Of a stretch of DNA of 36,373 bases, positions 16,194 to 24,927 are shown in pieces (position 1 is the first letter of the stretch; every line of letters begins with the position of its first letter). The DNA is from an uncultured Pseudomonadota bacterium. Its GTDB lineage: Bacteria > Pseudomonadota > Alphaproteobacteria > RF32 > CAG-239. The notes beneath the pieces were generated by a model. It was not told the DNA's origin and did not search any database. It saw only the letters and a list, made by a program, of their open reading frames with translations. The position numbers and the translations under genes are program-made. The stretch lies in assembly GCA_949297185.1 (NCBI GenBank), contig CASFRM010000018.1:1-36373 (forward strand), in the 5' to 3' direction.

Positions 16194-16819
16194 TTATTTC
16201 CTCCTTTTTTCTTTGATATATCGGTTATTATCAAAATTTTGCCTTCAGCAGAAAAATCGCTTGGCTGTATTTGGCACTTAAACTTCCATTGCTTGTGAGC
16301 TTCTTTTAGCTCTTGAGCATAGTTTTGACCTTTGGGAAAAATACAAACGGTTTTTTGATGACAGAAGGGCAGGGCATATTTGAGCAAATCTGAAAGATTA
16401 GTCATCGCTCTTGATGTAATTACATCAAACTTACGGTTCTTGATATTTTCGATTCTGCCGTTGATTATTTCGACATCGGTGGATGTTTGCGATGCCACTT
16501 CATTTAAATACAGCGTTTTCTTTTTTATGCTTTCAACCAGCGTAACTTTTAAATACGGCGTTCTATCCTTGGAAGCGATAGCAATAACCATCCCCGGAAA
16601 TCCAGCACCAGAGCCAAAATCAACCAAAGTTTCCGCTTGATTCGGCAAGTACTGCATAAGCTGTAAAGAGTCAAGAAAATGCCTATTCCAAGCATCACTT
16701 AAACTTGAGTTGCTAACCAGATTAAATTTCTGCTGCCACTCATTGAGTAATGACTGGTAGGTTTTTAATTGCTCGATTGTTTCACATGAAACATTGTATT
16801 TTTCTGCTAAATTTTTCAT
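16178..16819 (-). CDS. rsmG: 16S rRNA (guanine527-N7)-methyltransferase
   Basis: GidB family enzyme that makes m7G527 in 16S rRNA; loss gives low-level streptomycin resistance in several bacteria. The SAM-binding loop FGSGAGFPG is at 68-76, and NRHFLDSL and SRAMTNLSDLL are family motifs. The 213 residues are typical. The coding sequence contains a parS-like palindrome at 16778-16793 near its 5' end. First gene of the rsmG-parA-parB unit; in many alphaproteobacteria mnmG lies directly upstream, but here PHP and HD genes intervene. Confidence 0.94.
   Translation of the reverse strand: MKNLAEKYNVSCETIEQLKTYQSLLNEWQQKFNLVSNSSLSDAWNRHFLDSLQLMQYLPNQAETLVDFGSGAGFPGMVIAIASKDRTPYLKVTLVESIKKKTLYLNEVASQTSTDVEIINGRIENIKNRKFDVITSRAMTNLSDLLKYALPFCHQKTVCIFPKGQNYAQELKEAHKQWKFKCQIQPSDFSAEGKILIITDISKKKGGNKCQEF
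16778..16793. promoter_or_regulatory. parS site 1 (inside rsmG)
   Basis: TGTTTCACATGAAACA differs from the bacterial parS consensus TGTTNCACGTGAAACA at one central base. It lies in the 5' coding part of rsmG, about 7.9 kb from the proposed origin and beside parA-parB. The same 16-mer occurs inverted at 18725-18740. Confidence 0.88.
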
Positions 16820-16938
16820 AACTTATTTTTATAAAAATTATGAAAAATTTAAAACATAAAAAACCGACTTATAAACACCATTTTTAGCAAGAATAAAAAC
16901 AGCTATATTTTCAATAACTTAAACAGTGATAATTGAAT

Positions 16939-17766
16939 CTATTTATGAAAAGAAAAGCGATTCTTACATCCTAATTCGGATAATTTTTCCTCAACTTCGG
17001 CAAAATACGAGCCCACATGATTCGCAAAATGAGAGTCGTCACTAATCAACAACGGAATATCTTGTTTTATCATTTTTTCGACCAGCCACCAGTCAGGGTA
17101 GGGGCGACCGATGCGCCTTAGGCCGTTTGTATTTACTTCGCATGCGGTGCCGGTTGACGACAAGGCTTCGACTACCTTATATTTATATTCATTCCAAGGT
17201 TCTGTTATACATAAGTCAAATTGGCAGCAATAGTCAAAATGGGCTATAAAATCAAAATATCCGCTTTTTATGCTTGATTCGGTGTTTAGCCAATAGTTTC
17301 GCAATAACTCTTCTTTTTCTTCTGCGGTAATACTTTCCGGAAGATTATTTAGGTGATATATGTTACACATGAAACTTTCATCGGCACTTCTGATAAAATG
17401 TGTGGCTCCGATTATATAGTCCGGCTTGAGTTCTTTTATAGCTTTTTCGAAACTGTTGCGCCACTCTGCAGACGGAAAAAAATCTACTTCCATACCTTTG
17501 AGAACTTTTATTTTATGATGCTCTGCTGCCGCGTCTATATCTTCATAATTTCGTTTATATACATCAATGAGCTTATTTAAATCACCAAACATTTGTGGGT
17601 GTATAAACGGGATTTTGGCAATAGTAGGGTGATAAATAAAGTGATTGCTTATGCCGAACTCTTCAAAGCCGAAAGCTTCGGCTGCAGAAATCATTTCTTC
17701 GGCGGTATTGCGGCCGTCAAATATTCCGGCAAAATTGGTATGACTGTGGTAGCTAAATTTTTGCAT
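16939..17766 (-). CDS. PHP-domain phosphoesterase (histidinol-phosphatase-like)
   Basis: Metal-dependent phosphoesterase of the PHP superfamily, closest in layout to HisK-type histidinol-phosphatases. Metal ligands visible: His7 and His9 in YHSHTNF, SNHF (about 40-43), an internal GMEVDFF with acidic ligands, IGATHF, and SDDSH near the C terminus. The 275 residues suit the family. No histidine-biosynthesis gene is nearby, so the substrate is uncertain. A degenerate parS-like site lies inside the gene (17361-17376). It is 59 bases downstream of the HD-domain gene and about 120 bases before rsmG, within the run that usually joins mnmG to rsmG. Confidence 0.72.
   Translation of the reverse strand: MQKFSYHSHTNFAGIFDGRNTAEEMISAAEAFGFEEFGISNHFIYHPTIAKIPFIHPQMFGDLNKLIDVYKRNYEDIDAAAEHHKIKVLKGMEVDFFPSAEWRNSFEKAIKELKPDYIIGATHFIRSADESFMCNIYHLNNLPESITAEEKEELLRNYWLNTESSIKSGYFDFIAHFDYCCQFDLCITEPWNEYKYKVVEALSSTGTACEVNTNGLRRIGRPYPDWWLVEKMIKQDIPLLISDDSHFANHVGSYFAEVEEKLSELGCKNRFSFHK
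17361..17376. promoter_or_regulatory. parS-like site 2 (degenerate, inside the PHP gene)
   Basis: TGTTACACATGAAACT agrees with TGTTNCACGTGAAACA except for the central base and the last base. It shares the CACATGAAAC half with site 1 and lies between sites 1 and 3, which supports but does not prove ParB binding. Confidence 0.55.
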
Positions 17767-17825
17767 ATATAATCTCTCGTTATTTAATAATGGGAGAATA
17801 TATGTGCTTTTGTTTAATATTTCCT

Positions 17826-18431
17826 TTATATGCCTAAAATTTTATAAATATCGCAACCGCATTTTTCATCAAAGTACTTTTTATTAGCGGCGGTATATTT
17901 TTCTAAATTTGCCGTTTGTAATACAGATAAATTATATCTTTGGCGAATTCCTGCAATTCGCTCTTGAAATGATATCTTATTCATACCCTCAAAAAACATA
18001 TCACACAGCTGTATTAAACGGTCATAATCATCATATTCTAGCTTTGAAATAATTGATTTTGCCTCTTGCAAATCTTTGATACTATATGAAGAGTACTCGT
18101 TAAAAGCAAAACTATGATCAGGAAATGAATGAGTGATACATATTCTGGCAACATCATCAAAACCTTTTCTCTTCATTTCTTGGTAACCAAAAATAAAATG
18201 TGCGGTTCCTGATTTTTTTTCATTTTGAATTTTTCCGTAATCATGAAGCAATCCCAAAACATAAGCCTTGTTACCTTCAATACCGCAAGATAATGCAATC
18301 TTTTCGGCGGATTCTGCAACACCTGATGTGTGAAATATGTATTCTTTGGCTTTCTCTTTATTCCATTCGCAGTTTCCGCTTAAGCTTTCTTGCCAAAGAG
18401 ATATGGCTGTTGTTATATCTGGGTAACTCAT
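17826..18431 (-). CDS. HD-domain phosphohydrolase
   Basis: HD superfamily metal-dependent phosphohydrolase. The ligand set is His34 ([16 protein letters not shown]), His63-Asp64 ([10 protein letters not shown]) and His101 ([12 protein letters not shown]). The 201 residues form essentially a single HD domain with a C-terminal helical extension. The substrate cannot be read from the sequence; nucleotides and cyclic dinucleotides are common for the superfamily. The start overlaps the mnmG stop by four bases (ATGA type), so it is translationally coupled to mnmG. PHP phosphoesterase and rsmG lie downstream. Confidence 0.75.
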   Translation of the reverse strand: MSYPDITTAISLWQESLSGNCEWNKEKAKEYIFHTSGVAESAEKIALSCGIEGNKAYVLGLLHDYGKIQNEKKSGTAHFIFGYQEMKRKGFDDVARICITHSFPDHSFAFNEYSSYSIKDLQEAKSIISKLEYDDYDRLIQLCDMFFEGMNKISFQERIAGIRQRYNLSVLQTANLEKYTAANKKYFDEKCGCDIYKILGI

Positions 18432-20272
18432 TTTTTGATGTATCCTAAAAGTGCGGTGATTGCTGCCGGAGTTACTCCGGGGATGCGAGAGGCTTCACCT
18501 ATGGTTGCAGGACGGACAGCGGAAAGCTTACTTATCATCTCGCGCGAAAGTCCGCCGATTTTGGTATAATCTATATCTTCTCTTATTTTTAAATTCTCGT
18601 CTTTTTTGAAGACTTCAATATCAGCAAGTTGTCTTTTTATATAGCCGGAATATCTGGCCTCTATTTCTACTTGTTCGTATACATCCAAAGGGATTTTGGC
18701 AACTTCAGGAAACATGTTGCATATTGTTTCATGTGAAACATCGTTGTACGAAAGAATGTTGAATAAGGTGCGTTTGCTACCATCCTTCTTAACATTTATA
18801 TTGTTATCTGCCAGAACATCGTAGCTTACAAAAGTTTCTTCACTAAACTTTTTGAAATCAGAAACAGCTTGCTTTTTAGCTTTAAATACACCGTATCTTA
18901 ATTCTGAAACACAACCTATTTCATAACCTTTTTCGGTTAGCCGCATATCGGCATTGTCCGAACGCAAAAATAATCGATATTCCGAACGCGAAGTAAACAT
19001 ACGATACGGTTCATCGACACCCTTGGTGATTAAATCGTCTACCATTACTCCAATGTAGGCTTCACTTCGGTCAATAACAAACTCGCCACCGTCTTTAGTT
19101 TTAAGAGCAGCATTGATACCAGCCAATAAGCCTTGGGCTGCAGCTTCTTCATAGCCGGTAGTACCGTTAATCTGACCAGCTAAAAATAATCCAGAAATCT
19201 TTTTGGTTTCTAAGCAATGATTTAATTCTTTGGGATCAACATAGTCGTACTCAATAGCATAGGCCGGACGCAGAATTTTGACATTCTCCAAGCCTTTCAT
19301 GGTGTGTATAAAGGCGTCTTGGACATCTGCCGGCAAAGAGGTTGATATACCGTTGGGGTAGACAACATCGGTATTTAATCCTTCTGGTTCCAAGAAAATT
19401 TGGTGACTGGTACGGTCGGCAAATTTTACTAATTTGTCTTCAATACTGGGACAATATCTCGGTCCAATACCGGTTATCAGACCGGAAAACAGCGCACATT
19501 TAGAGAAATTATCACGGATTATCTTATGAGTTTCTTCATTGGTGTGTGTAATGTAACAACTTATTTGCGGTGTGGTAATCTCGGTGGTTAAAAAAGAAAA
19601 AGGGCAGGGTACTTTATCACCGTCTTGTCTTTCTAATATATCCCAATTTATGGTTTTACCGTCAAGTCTGGCCGGTGTGCCGGTTTTGAGACGACCGACT
19701 TTTAGTCCTTTTTGCTTTAAATACGGTGTTATGCCGCTACAAGAAACTTCTCCAACCCTGCCGCCAATGGTTGCTTCGTGTCCGGTAAACATTACGCCGT
19801 TGAGGAATGTTCCGGTGGTAAGAACTACTGCTTTGGCTCTTATCTCACCCTTATCGGCCAAAATAACTCCGCAAACGCTATCTTCGGCAAAAATTAAACC
19901 TTCTGCGGCTGCCTCTATTATTTCAAGATTTTTTTGTTCTGATAAAGCTTCTTGCATATATTTCTTATACAATTCGCGGTCGGCTTGAGCTCTGGGGCCT
20001 CTTACCGCAGGTCCTTTAGATGCATTGAGCATTCGAAACTGAATACCGGCCTTATCGATTACTCTGCCCATCAAACCGTCAAGAGCATCTATTTCTCTGA
20101 CCAAATGTCCTTTGCCTAATCCGCCGATTGCCGGATTGCACGACATTTCACCTATCGTATCAAATTTATGGGTTACAAGTGCCGTGTCGGCTCCCATGCG
20201 AGCTGCTGCTGCCGCAGCTTCGCATCCGGCATGTCCGCCGCCGATAACTATTACATCGTAAAAATCTTTCAT
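18428..20272 (-). CDS. mnmG: tRNA uridine-5-carboxymethylaminomethyl modification enzyme MnmG
   Basis: FAD-dependent partner of MnmE that adds the (carboxymethyl)aminomethyl group to U34 of tRNAs reading split codon boxes. The dinucleotide-binding motif GGGHAG is at 11-16. The [17 protein letters not shown] and [17 protein letters not shown] stretches, TGTFLNG and the helical C-terminal domain that docks MnmE are all present. At 614 residues it is full length. A parS site (18725-18740) is embedded in its 3' half. Its own promoter probably lies in the gap that also carries the mnmE terminator. Confidence 0.96.
   Translation of the reverse strand: MKDFYDVIVIGGGHAGCEAAAAAARMGADTALVTHKFDTIGEMSCNPAIGGLGKGHLVREIDALDGLMGRVIDKAGIQFRMLNASKGPAVRGPRAQADRELYKKYMQEALSEQKNLEIIEAAAEGLIFAEDSVCGVILADKGEIRAKAVVLTTGTFLNGVMFTGHEATIGGRVGEVSCSGITPYLKQKGLKVGRLKTGTPARLDGKTINWDILERQDGDKVPCPFSFLTTEITTPQISCYITHTNEETHKIIRDNFSKCALFSGLITGIGPRYCPSIEDKLVKFADRTSHQIFLEPEGLNTDVVYPNGISTSLPADVQDAFIHTMKGLENVKILRPAYAIEYDYVDPKELNHCLETKKISGLFLAGQINGTTGYEEAAAQGLLAGINAALKTKDGGEFVIDRSEAYIGVMVDDLITKGVDEPYRMFTSRSEYRLFLRSDNADMRLTEKGYEIGCVSELRYGVFKAKKQAVSDFKKFSEETFVSYDVLADNNINVKKDGSKRTLFNILSYNDVSHETICNMFPEVAKIPLDVYEQVEIEARYSGYIKRQLADIEVFKKDENLKIREDIDYTKIGGLSREMISKLSAVRPATIGEASRIPGVTPAAITALLGYIKK
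18725..18740. promoter_or_regulatory. parS site 3 (inside mnmG)
   Basis: TGTTTCATGTGAAACA is the exact reverse complement of site 1 and one base off consensus. It lies about 6 kb from the proposed origin. Two identical 16-mers of this kind within 2 kb next to parAB are very unlikely by chance. Confidence 0.88.
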
Positions 20273-20352
20273 TTTTTATAAGGCCTTAAAAAATTTTACC
20301 TAAATCTTGCCGGCATTATAATCAAAAAAATTTATAAATCAATAAAAGGCAT

Positions 20353-20383
20353 AAAAAAAGAGCGTCGCCAAAACGCCCTTTTT
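20353..20383 (-). terminator. intrinsic terminator after mnmE
   Basis: On the - strand AAAAAGGGCG (20383-20374) pairs with CGCTCTTTTT (20364-20355), with one G-U pair, followed by further T. It ends 20 bases past the mnmE stop, separating mnmE from mnmG. The rest of the 129-base gap 20273-20401 is AT-rich and presumably holds the mnmG promoter. Confidence 0.75.
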
Positions 20384-20401
20384 ACAAAATTAAAGAAACT
20401 T

Positions 20402-21745
20402 CTATTTACCAATACAAAAATCACCGAATATCTTATCTAAAATCTCATCAACTTCTATCCTGCCGGTGATTTTACCCAAAGCTCTAGCGGCAAGACGGAC
20501 ATCTTCCGCGGTTAACTCAATCTCTTTGTCAAAACCAAAGTTCTGCAGATTTTCCAAAACATCTTTCAAGGCTTCTCTATAACGGCTTCTGGTAATCAAA
20601 AGATTGGAGTTTGAAGTAAAACGGTCTTTGATATTTTGGGATATTGCCTGTAATACCTTATCTACACCTTGTTTTTGTTTGGCAGAGATTACCAAACAGC
20701 CTGCTTTTTCCAATTCAAAACATTGTTCCGGAGATATTTTATCACTCTTATTGGCAACAAAAAGCGCCTTATCTTTTAATGAATCTCTTATTTTATCAAA
20801 CACTTGAACCGTGTCTGATGATGCATCAAATAAACATATTACTAAATCTGCATCATGGATTTTACCATAAGCTATATCTATGCCTTTCTTTTCGATTTCC
20901 TCTTCGGTTTCTCTTAAACCTGCCGTATCGGTAAACATTACCGGATAACCGTTCAAATCTAAGTGGACATCTATGGCATCACGCGTAGTACCGGCAATAT
21001 CAGAAACTATAACCGCGTCTCTTTTTACTATGGCATTTAATAAACTTGATTTGCCGGCATTTGGAGCTCCGACAATAACTACTCTAAAGCCTTCGCGTAA
21101 TCTTTCTCCTATAGAATCACTGTTCAAATGTTCTTTTATGCCGTTTTCTAGTTTAAATACAGTGTTATTCATATTATCTATTACCGAAGAAGGTATGTCT
21201 TCATCGGGAAAATCGATATATGCCTCCAGATGAGCCAATATCTTTACCAACTCGGAACGCCAATTTTCGTATAAGTTCTTTAATCCGCCTTCCATCTGAC
21301 GCATGGCATATTTTTGTTGCTCTGAAGTTTCGGAATCTATTAAATCAGCCAAACCCTCTGCTTCGGTCAAATCCATTTTACCATTATAAAAAGCGCGTTT
21401 GGAATATTCTCCTGGTTCGGCCATACGAAAACCTTCGATTTGTGATAAACAATTCATAACTGAACTTATTACAGCCTTGGAACCGTGGGTTTGAAATTCA
21501 ACAATATCTTCTCCGGTAAAAGAATTCGGAGCCTTAAAATACAAAACCAAACTCTCATCCAAATTTTCGGTTCTATCCAAATTGTGAAGTTTGGAAAAAT
21601 AGGCATAACGCGGTTTGATATTTTTTATATCAATATCGGTCATCTGTTCAACTGCTTTTAGTGCTTCGGCTCCGGAAATTCTGATTACGGCAACACCAGA
21701 TTTTCCGTAAACCGTCGATAAGGCATAAATAGTTTGGTTTGTCAC
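20402..21745 (-). CDS. mnmE: tRNA modification GTPase MnmE
   Basis: GTPase that, with MnmG, modifies the wobble uridine of tRNAs. Domains: an N-terminal tetrahydrofolate-binding domain (IYALST...VAVIRISG), a helical domain and an inserted G domain with GAPNAGKS (226-233), GTTRD (252-256), DTAG (273-276) and NKSD (332-335). The C-terminal catalytic cysteine is in CIGK (444-447). I chose the GTG at 21745, giving 447 residues, because GGAG precedes it at good spacing and family homology begins there; longer in-frame extension to 21877 is basic and without similarity to the family. Divergent from a HAD phosphatase gene. Confidence 0.95.
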   Translation of the reverse strand: MTNQTIYALSTVYGKSGVAVIRISGAEALKAVEQMTDIDIKNIKPRYAYFSKLHNLDRTENLDESLVLYFKAPNSFTGEDIVEFQTHGSKAVISSVMNCLSQIEGFRMAEPGEYSKRAFYNGKMDLTEAEGLADLIDSETSEQQKYAMRQMEGGLKNLYENWRSELVKILAHLEAYIDFPDEDIPSSVIDNMNNTVFKLENGIKEHLNSDSIGERLREGFRVVIVGAPNAGKSSLLNAIVKRDAVIVSDIAGTTRDAIDVHLDLNGYPVMFTDTAGLRETEEEIEKKGIDIAYGKIHDADLVICLFDASSDTVQVFDKIRDSLKDKALFVANKSDKISPEQCFELEKAGCLVISAKQKQGVDKVLQAISQNIKDRFTSNSNLLITRSRYREALKDVLENLQNFGFDKEIELTAEDVRLAARALGKITGRIEVDEILDKIFGDFCIGK

Positions 21746-21936
21746 TTTTTCTCTCCTCTTATTGCTTTTTTTATAACGAGATTGTTTCATTAAAGCAAGT
21801 TTTAAAAGCGACTCCAAAAAAAAGCCGTTTTTTTGACTTCTGAGAGATGATTTATGTTTTTTTAATAAAACTATCATAGACTAATTGAAAAACCTCCGTA
21901 CGGCCTTTAGAATTAATCGATTTTTTTGGGGTAAAA
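21746..21936. other. divergent intergenic region, mnmE/HAD
   Basis: About 190 AT-rich bases separate mnmE (leftward) from the HAD gene (rightward) and must carry promoters for both. The mnmE ribosome site AGGAGAG is visible at its left end. I see no RNA gene, repeat or convincing operator. Confidence 0.5.
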
Positions 21937-22593
21937 ATGAAAAAATTAGTAATCTGGGATTTTGACGGTGTAATTGCCGATACAGAAAAGTTGTGGGTCT
22001 TATCAAGAATGGATCTGCTTAATAAATATTTTAATCTCAATTGGAATTTTGAAACCACAAATAAAAATATCGGCGGTCTTAGCGATAAAGATAAAAAAGC
22101 TGTGTTGCAAAAAATGGGAATTAATGTCTCTGATGATTTTTGGAATGAAGCTCTTATGCTTGATATGCAAAAATTAAAACAAGGTGTTGCTTTAACCGAC
22201 GGTATTGAAGAAATTTTTAAAATAAACGATTTTGAACAATGCATTGCAACCGGAGGTACGTTCGCCAAAACCGAATTGAAAATTAAACAAGTCGGTATTG
22301 AAAAATATTTTCCGCCGGAAAAGGTTTTTACGGTTGATTTGGTTAAGTATGGAAAACCTGAGCCTGATATCTTTTTGTTGGCTGCCGATACTCTTGGTTT
22401 TAGTCCATCTGATTGCATAGTTGTCGAAGATTCAATTCCCGGAATTATTGCCGCTCAAAAAGCTAAAATGAGTGTTATTGCTTTTATAAAGTATAGTACA
22501 CCACAATACATTGATGAGATAAGAAAACTTAATATTCAAAATATTTTTGATAATATGTCTGATGTTAAAAACTTTATTTTATCAAAAATATAA
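21937..22593 (+). CDS. HAD-superfamily phosphatase (beta-phosphoglucomutase-like)
   Basis: Haloacid-dehalogenase-type hydrolase, subfamily I with an alpha-helical cap after motif I. Motif I is D8-F-D10-G-V-I. Motif II is CIATGGT (Thr105 region). The motif III lysine is in YGKPEPD (Lys140), and motif IV is VVEDS (164-165 acidic). The layout matches beta-phosphoglucomutase, phosphoglycolate phosphatase and similar sugar-phosphate phosphatases; which one cannot be decided. The 218 residues are typical. It interrupts the otherwise leftward mnmE-rho stretch together with the next membrane protein gene. Confidence 0.8.
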   Translation: MKKLVIWDFDGVIADTEKLWVLSRMDLLNKYFNLNWNFETTNKNIGGLSDKDKKAVLQKMGINVSDDFWNEALMLDMQKLKQGVALTDGIEEIFKINDFEQCIATGGTFAKTELKIKQVGIEKYFPPEKVFTVDLVKYGKPEPDIFLLAADTLGFSPSDCIVVEDSIPGIIAAQKAKMSVIAFIKYSTPQYIDEIRKLNIQNIFDNMSDVKNFILSKI

Positions 22594-22678
22594 AACCTCT
22601 TGAAAAAAAATAAAAATTTTTCTAATAATGACCATATAACCAAATATTATTAATTGTCTAATTTTAAATTTTTTACTT

Positions 22679-23143
22679 ATGAAAAAGAAAAATTTTATTT
22701 TGTTAATCACTTTAATAGTGATTTTTGCTGCCGCTTGGTTAGCAGGTTTGTTTATTATTGAAAGACTTGATGTAAAAATTTTCAGCGCTATTGTCTTTGC
22801 TACCATTTTTATTGGTCAAAGATATACTTTGATAAAAATAAAACCTGTTGATATTAGGTTAATGTGGTCTTTTTTATCCGCTGATTTGTTTTTATATCTT
22901 TGCGGTATACACATGTTGTTATCTTTTTTAGCAACATTGCTGGTTATCGAAATTTTTAGATATGCTCCCAGAATTGGCGAATTCTTAGGATTTAATGATT
23001 TTGAGCCGGTAACTGACTGGGACGGAATAATAACAGACGAAGGAGAAATTGTCGGAGGAGATAAAACTTTCTATAAAAACAGAATGATTTCTCCGGTAGT
23101 AATTCTTCTGTTTTTGTATCTTCTTTATTTCATATGTAATTAG
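22679..23143 (+). CDS. small inner-membrane protein of unknown function
   Basis: I do not recognise a family. The 154-residue protein has about four hydrophobic segments (roughly 6-27, 33-48, 62-93 in one or two spans, and 136-152). An acidic soluble loop (about 100-128, with DFEPVTDWDGIITDEGEIVGG) comes before the last span. The starting MKKKNF gives a positive-inside N terminus. It follows the HAD gene by 85 AT-rich bases with no terminator, so the two may be co-transcribed. It ends at the strong bidirectional terminator shared with rho. Phenylalanine- and isoleucine-rich composition is as expected for the local GC content. Confidence 0.7.
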   Translation: MKKKNFILLITLIVIFAAAWLAGLFIIERLDVKIFSAIVFATIFIGQRYTLIKIKPVDIRLMWSFLSADLFLYLCGIHMLLSFLATLLVIEIFRYAPRIGEFLGFNDFEPVTDWDGIITDEGEIVGGDKTFYKNRMISPVVILLFLYLLYFICN

Positions 23144-23147
23144 AGTA

Positions 23148-23187
23148 AAAAAATAAGTTTCTTTCTTGCGAAAGAAACTTATTTTTT
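23148..23187. terminator. bidirectional intrinsic terminator, membrane protein/rho
   Basis: An 18-bp perfect stem (23148-23165, AAAAAATAAGTTTCTTTC, with 23170-23187) and a TTGC loop carry T runs on both sides. It sits between the convergent membrane-protein gene and rho. Confidence 0.92.
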
Positions 23188-23191
23188 GTTT

Positions 23192-24445
23192 TTAAGAATT
23201 CATATTAGCAAAGAAATCTTTATTATCTTTGCTTACTCTTAATTTATCAAGCAAGAATTCCATGCCATCGGTCATACCCATCTGCATTAATACTCGACGC
23301 AATACCCACATTTTCGTTAGTGTATCTTTGTCTACCAATAACTCTTCTTTACGAGTACCGGAACGAGTTATATCAATGGTTGGGAATAATCTCTTATCGG
23401 TTAATTTTCTATCCAAAATTATTTCTGAGTTACCAGTTCCTTTGAATTCTTCGAAAATAACTTCATCCATTCTTGAGCCGGTATCAATCAGAGCTGTGGC
23501 TATAATGGTCAAAGATCCGCCTTCTTCTACATTTCTGGCAGCACCTAAAAGTCTTTTTGGTCTTTGTAATGCATTGGCATCAACACCACCTGTTAAAACT
23601 TTACCAGATGAAGGAATTACCGTATTATAAGCTCGGCCTAAACGAGTGATGGAATCCAGTAAAATAACAACATCTTTTTTGTTTTCGACCAATCTTTTGG
23701 CTTTTTCTATTACCATCTCGGCTACTTGAACATGTCTTGATGCCGGTTCATCAAAGGTTGATGATATAACTTCGCCTTTAACAGAACGTGTCATATCGGT
23801 AACTTCTTCCGGGCGTTCGTCTATTAACAATACCATCAAGTAACATTCAGGGTGATTGGTTGCTATAGCGTGTGCTATATTTTGCAACATTACGGTTTTA
23901 CCTGTTCTAGGAGGTGCTACAATCAAACCTCTTTGGCCTTTGCCTTGCGGTGAGATTAAATCAATTACTCTGGTAGTATAATCTTTGTCGCCGCATATAA
24001 TGTCAAAGTTTAACTTCTCGGTCGGATATAATGGCGTTAAGTTATCAAAATTAACTCTTAATTTTGATTTTTCCGGGTCGTCAAAGTTTATTCTGTCTAC
24101 TTTTACTAAAGCAAAGTATTTCTCATTTTCTTTTGGGGCTCTGATTTCACCTTCAACCGTATCTCCGGTTCTTAAACCAAATCTTTTTACTTGAGAAGGG
24201 GATACATATATATCGTCTGGTCCGGCTAAATAGTTTGATTCAGATGATCTTAAAAATCCAAAACCGTCGGGCATTACCTCAATGGTGCCTTCTCCGGTGA
24301 TAGCTTCGTCTTCGCCAACGATTTTTTTTAATATACCAAACATTAAGTCTTGTTTGCGCATTGAAGAAGCATCATCAATGCCTAGTTCTTCGGCTTGAGC
24401 TAACAGCTCAGCAGGAGATTTCTGTTTTAAATCTTTTAAATTCAT
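23192..24445 (-). CDS. rho: transcription termination factor Rho
   Basis: Hexameric RNA-dependent ATPase/helicase. In order: the Rho N-terminal helical domain (residues 1-42), an RNA-binding cold-shock-like domain with RNP1 GFGFLR (61-66), Walker A APPRTGKT (177-184), Walker [17 protein letters not shown], and the Q and R loop region ([15 protein letters not shown]). The 417 residues are standard. It is the last leftward gene before the proposed origin, the same position it occupies in several alphaproteobacteria. Confidence 0.97.
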   Translation of the reverse strand: MNLKDLKQKSPAELLAQAEELGIDDASSMRKQDLMFGILKKIVGEDEAITGEGTIEVMPDGFGFLRSSESNYLAGPDDIYVSPSQVKRFGLRTGDTVEGEIRAPKENEKYFALVKVDRINFDDPEKSKLRVNFDNLTPLYPTEKLNFDIICGDKDYTTRVIDLISPQGKGQRGLIVAPPRTGKTVMLQNIAHAIATNHPECYLMVLLIDERPEEVTDMTRSVKGEVISSTFDEPASRHVQVAEMVIEKAKRLVENKKDVVILLDSITRLGRAYNTVIPSSGKVLTGGVDANALQRPKRLLGAARNVEEGGSLTIIATALIDTGSRMDEVIFEEFKGTGNSEIILDRKLTDKRLFPTIDITRSGTRKEELLVDKDTLTKMWVLRRVLMQMGMTDGMEFLLDKLRVSKDNKDFFANMNS

Positions 24446-24712
24446 GTTTACCTTTGTTTTGGGAAATTTAGTAAGAAATGTGAATATCTGATTACTCTGC
24501 TTTTATATATTGTTTTTTGTTTGTTTGTCAATTTATTTTATCAACACCCTGCCTTCCCTATCAATATATTTTAAAAAATATAGTTGTTATTTGTATATCG
24601 TTGTGAGTCTTGTGGATTAAATTTTTGTTTGCAGGGATATACACAGATTTTTGAGTTGTTGATAATTTGATAGAATCCAAATATTAACTTTTTTTAATAA
24701 TTTGAATCTTCG

Positions 24713-24727
24713 TTAATATTTCGTTAA
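24713..24727. promoter_or_regulatory. CtrA-like TTAA-N7-TTAA motif in the putative origin
   Basis: TTAA (24713-24716) and TTAA (24724-24727) are seven bases apart, the spacing of CtrA sites that repress replication in Caulobacter. The motif is simple and the DNA AT-rich, so chance is a serious alternative. Confidence 0.25.
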
Positions 24728-24864
24728 TAATTGTTTTTTTTGCCTACTGTTGATAATTTGAGATATCAACAACGTATTAATAAACAAATCTCTTGTTCAT
24801 AAGTGGTAAAATTAAATTTAATATTGTGAGAATAAGTTAAACTGCATAGCGGGGTTTGCTTGTT

Positions 24865-24873
24865 TTATGCACA
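24865..24873 (+). promoter_or_regulatory. perfect DnaA box TTATGCACA
   Basis: Exact match to the DnaA-box consensus TTATNCACA, about 55 bases upstream of coaE in the proposed origin. It is the only perfect box in the region; the others have one mismatch. Confidence 0.7.
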
Positions 24874-24927
24874 GGAAAACCGTTAATTGTGTAAAACTTA
24901 CTTAACTTATTGATTGGTGGTAAAAAA

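Larger units (their letters stand above)
24446..24927. other. probable chromosomal replication origin (oriC)
   Basis: A 482-base gene-free, very AT-rich stretch lies between leftward rho and rightward coaE. DnaA-box-like 9-mers: TTATGCACA (24865-24873, perfect TTATNCACA), and with one mismatch TGTGGATTA (24611-24619), ATATACACA (24637-24645), TGTTGATAA (24657-24665 and 24748-24756) and TGTGTAAAA (24889-24897). The core 24661-24740 is almost only A and T. It contains TTCGTTAATA twice, 11 bases apart (24709-24718, 24720-24729), a plausible unwinding element. Coding strand flips here. In a hand count of one 60-base line on each side, C exceeds G on the left (15 to 7 at 23281-23340) and G exceeds C on the right (16 to 5 at 26401-26460). 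parAB and parS lie close by. Alphaproteobacterial origins are known near this gene set. Confidence 0.78.

Noticed and set aside
21746-21877. N-terminal extension of mnmE by 44 codons
   Set aside because: Basic low-complexity residues with no family similarity, while GTG at 21745 has a good ribosome site and starts at the conserved N terminus.
21852-22418. Long open frame (188 codons) on the - strand opposite the HAD gene
   Set aside because: It lies antisense to a gene with clear HAD motifs, and its residues read like the reverse of that gene with no family resemblance.
24684-24697. A second TTAA pair (24684-24687, 24694-24697) considered as a CtrA site
   Set aside because: The spacing is six bases, not seven, in DNA that is almost entirely A and T.
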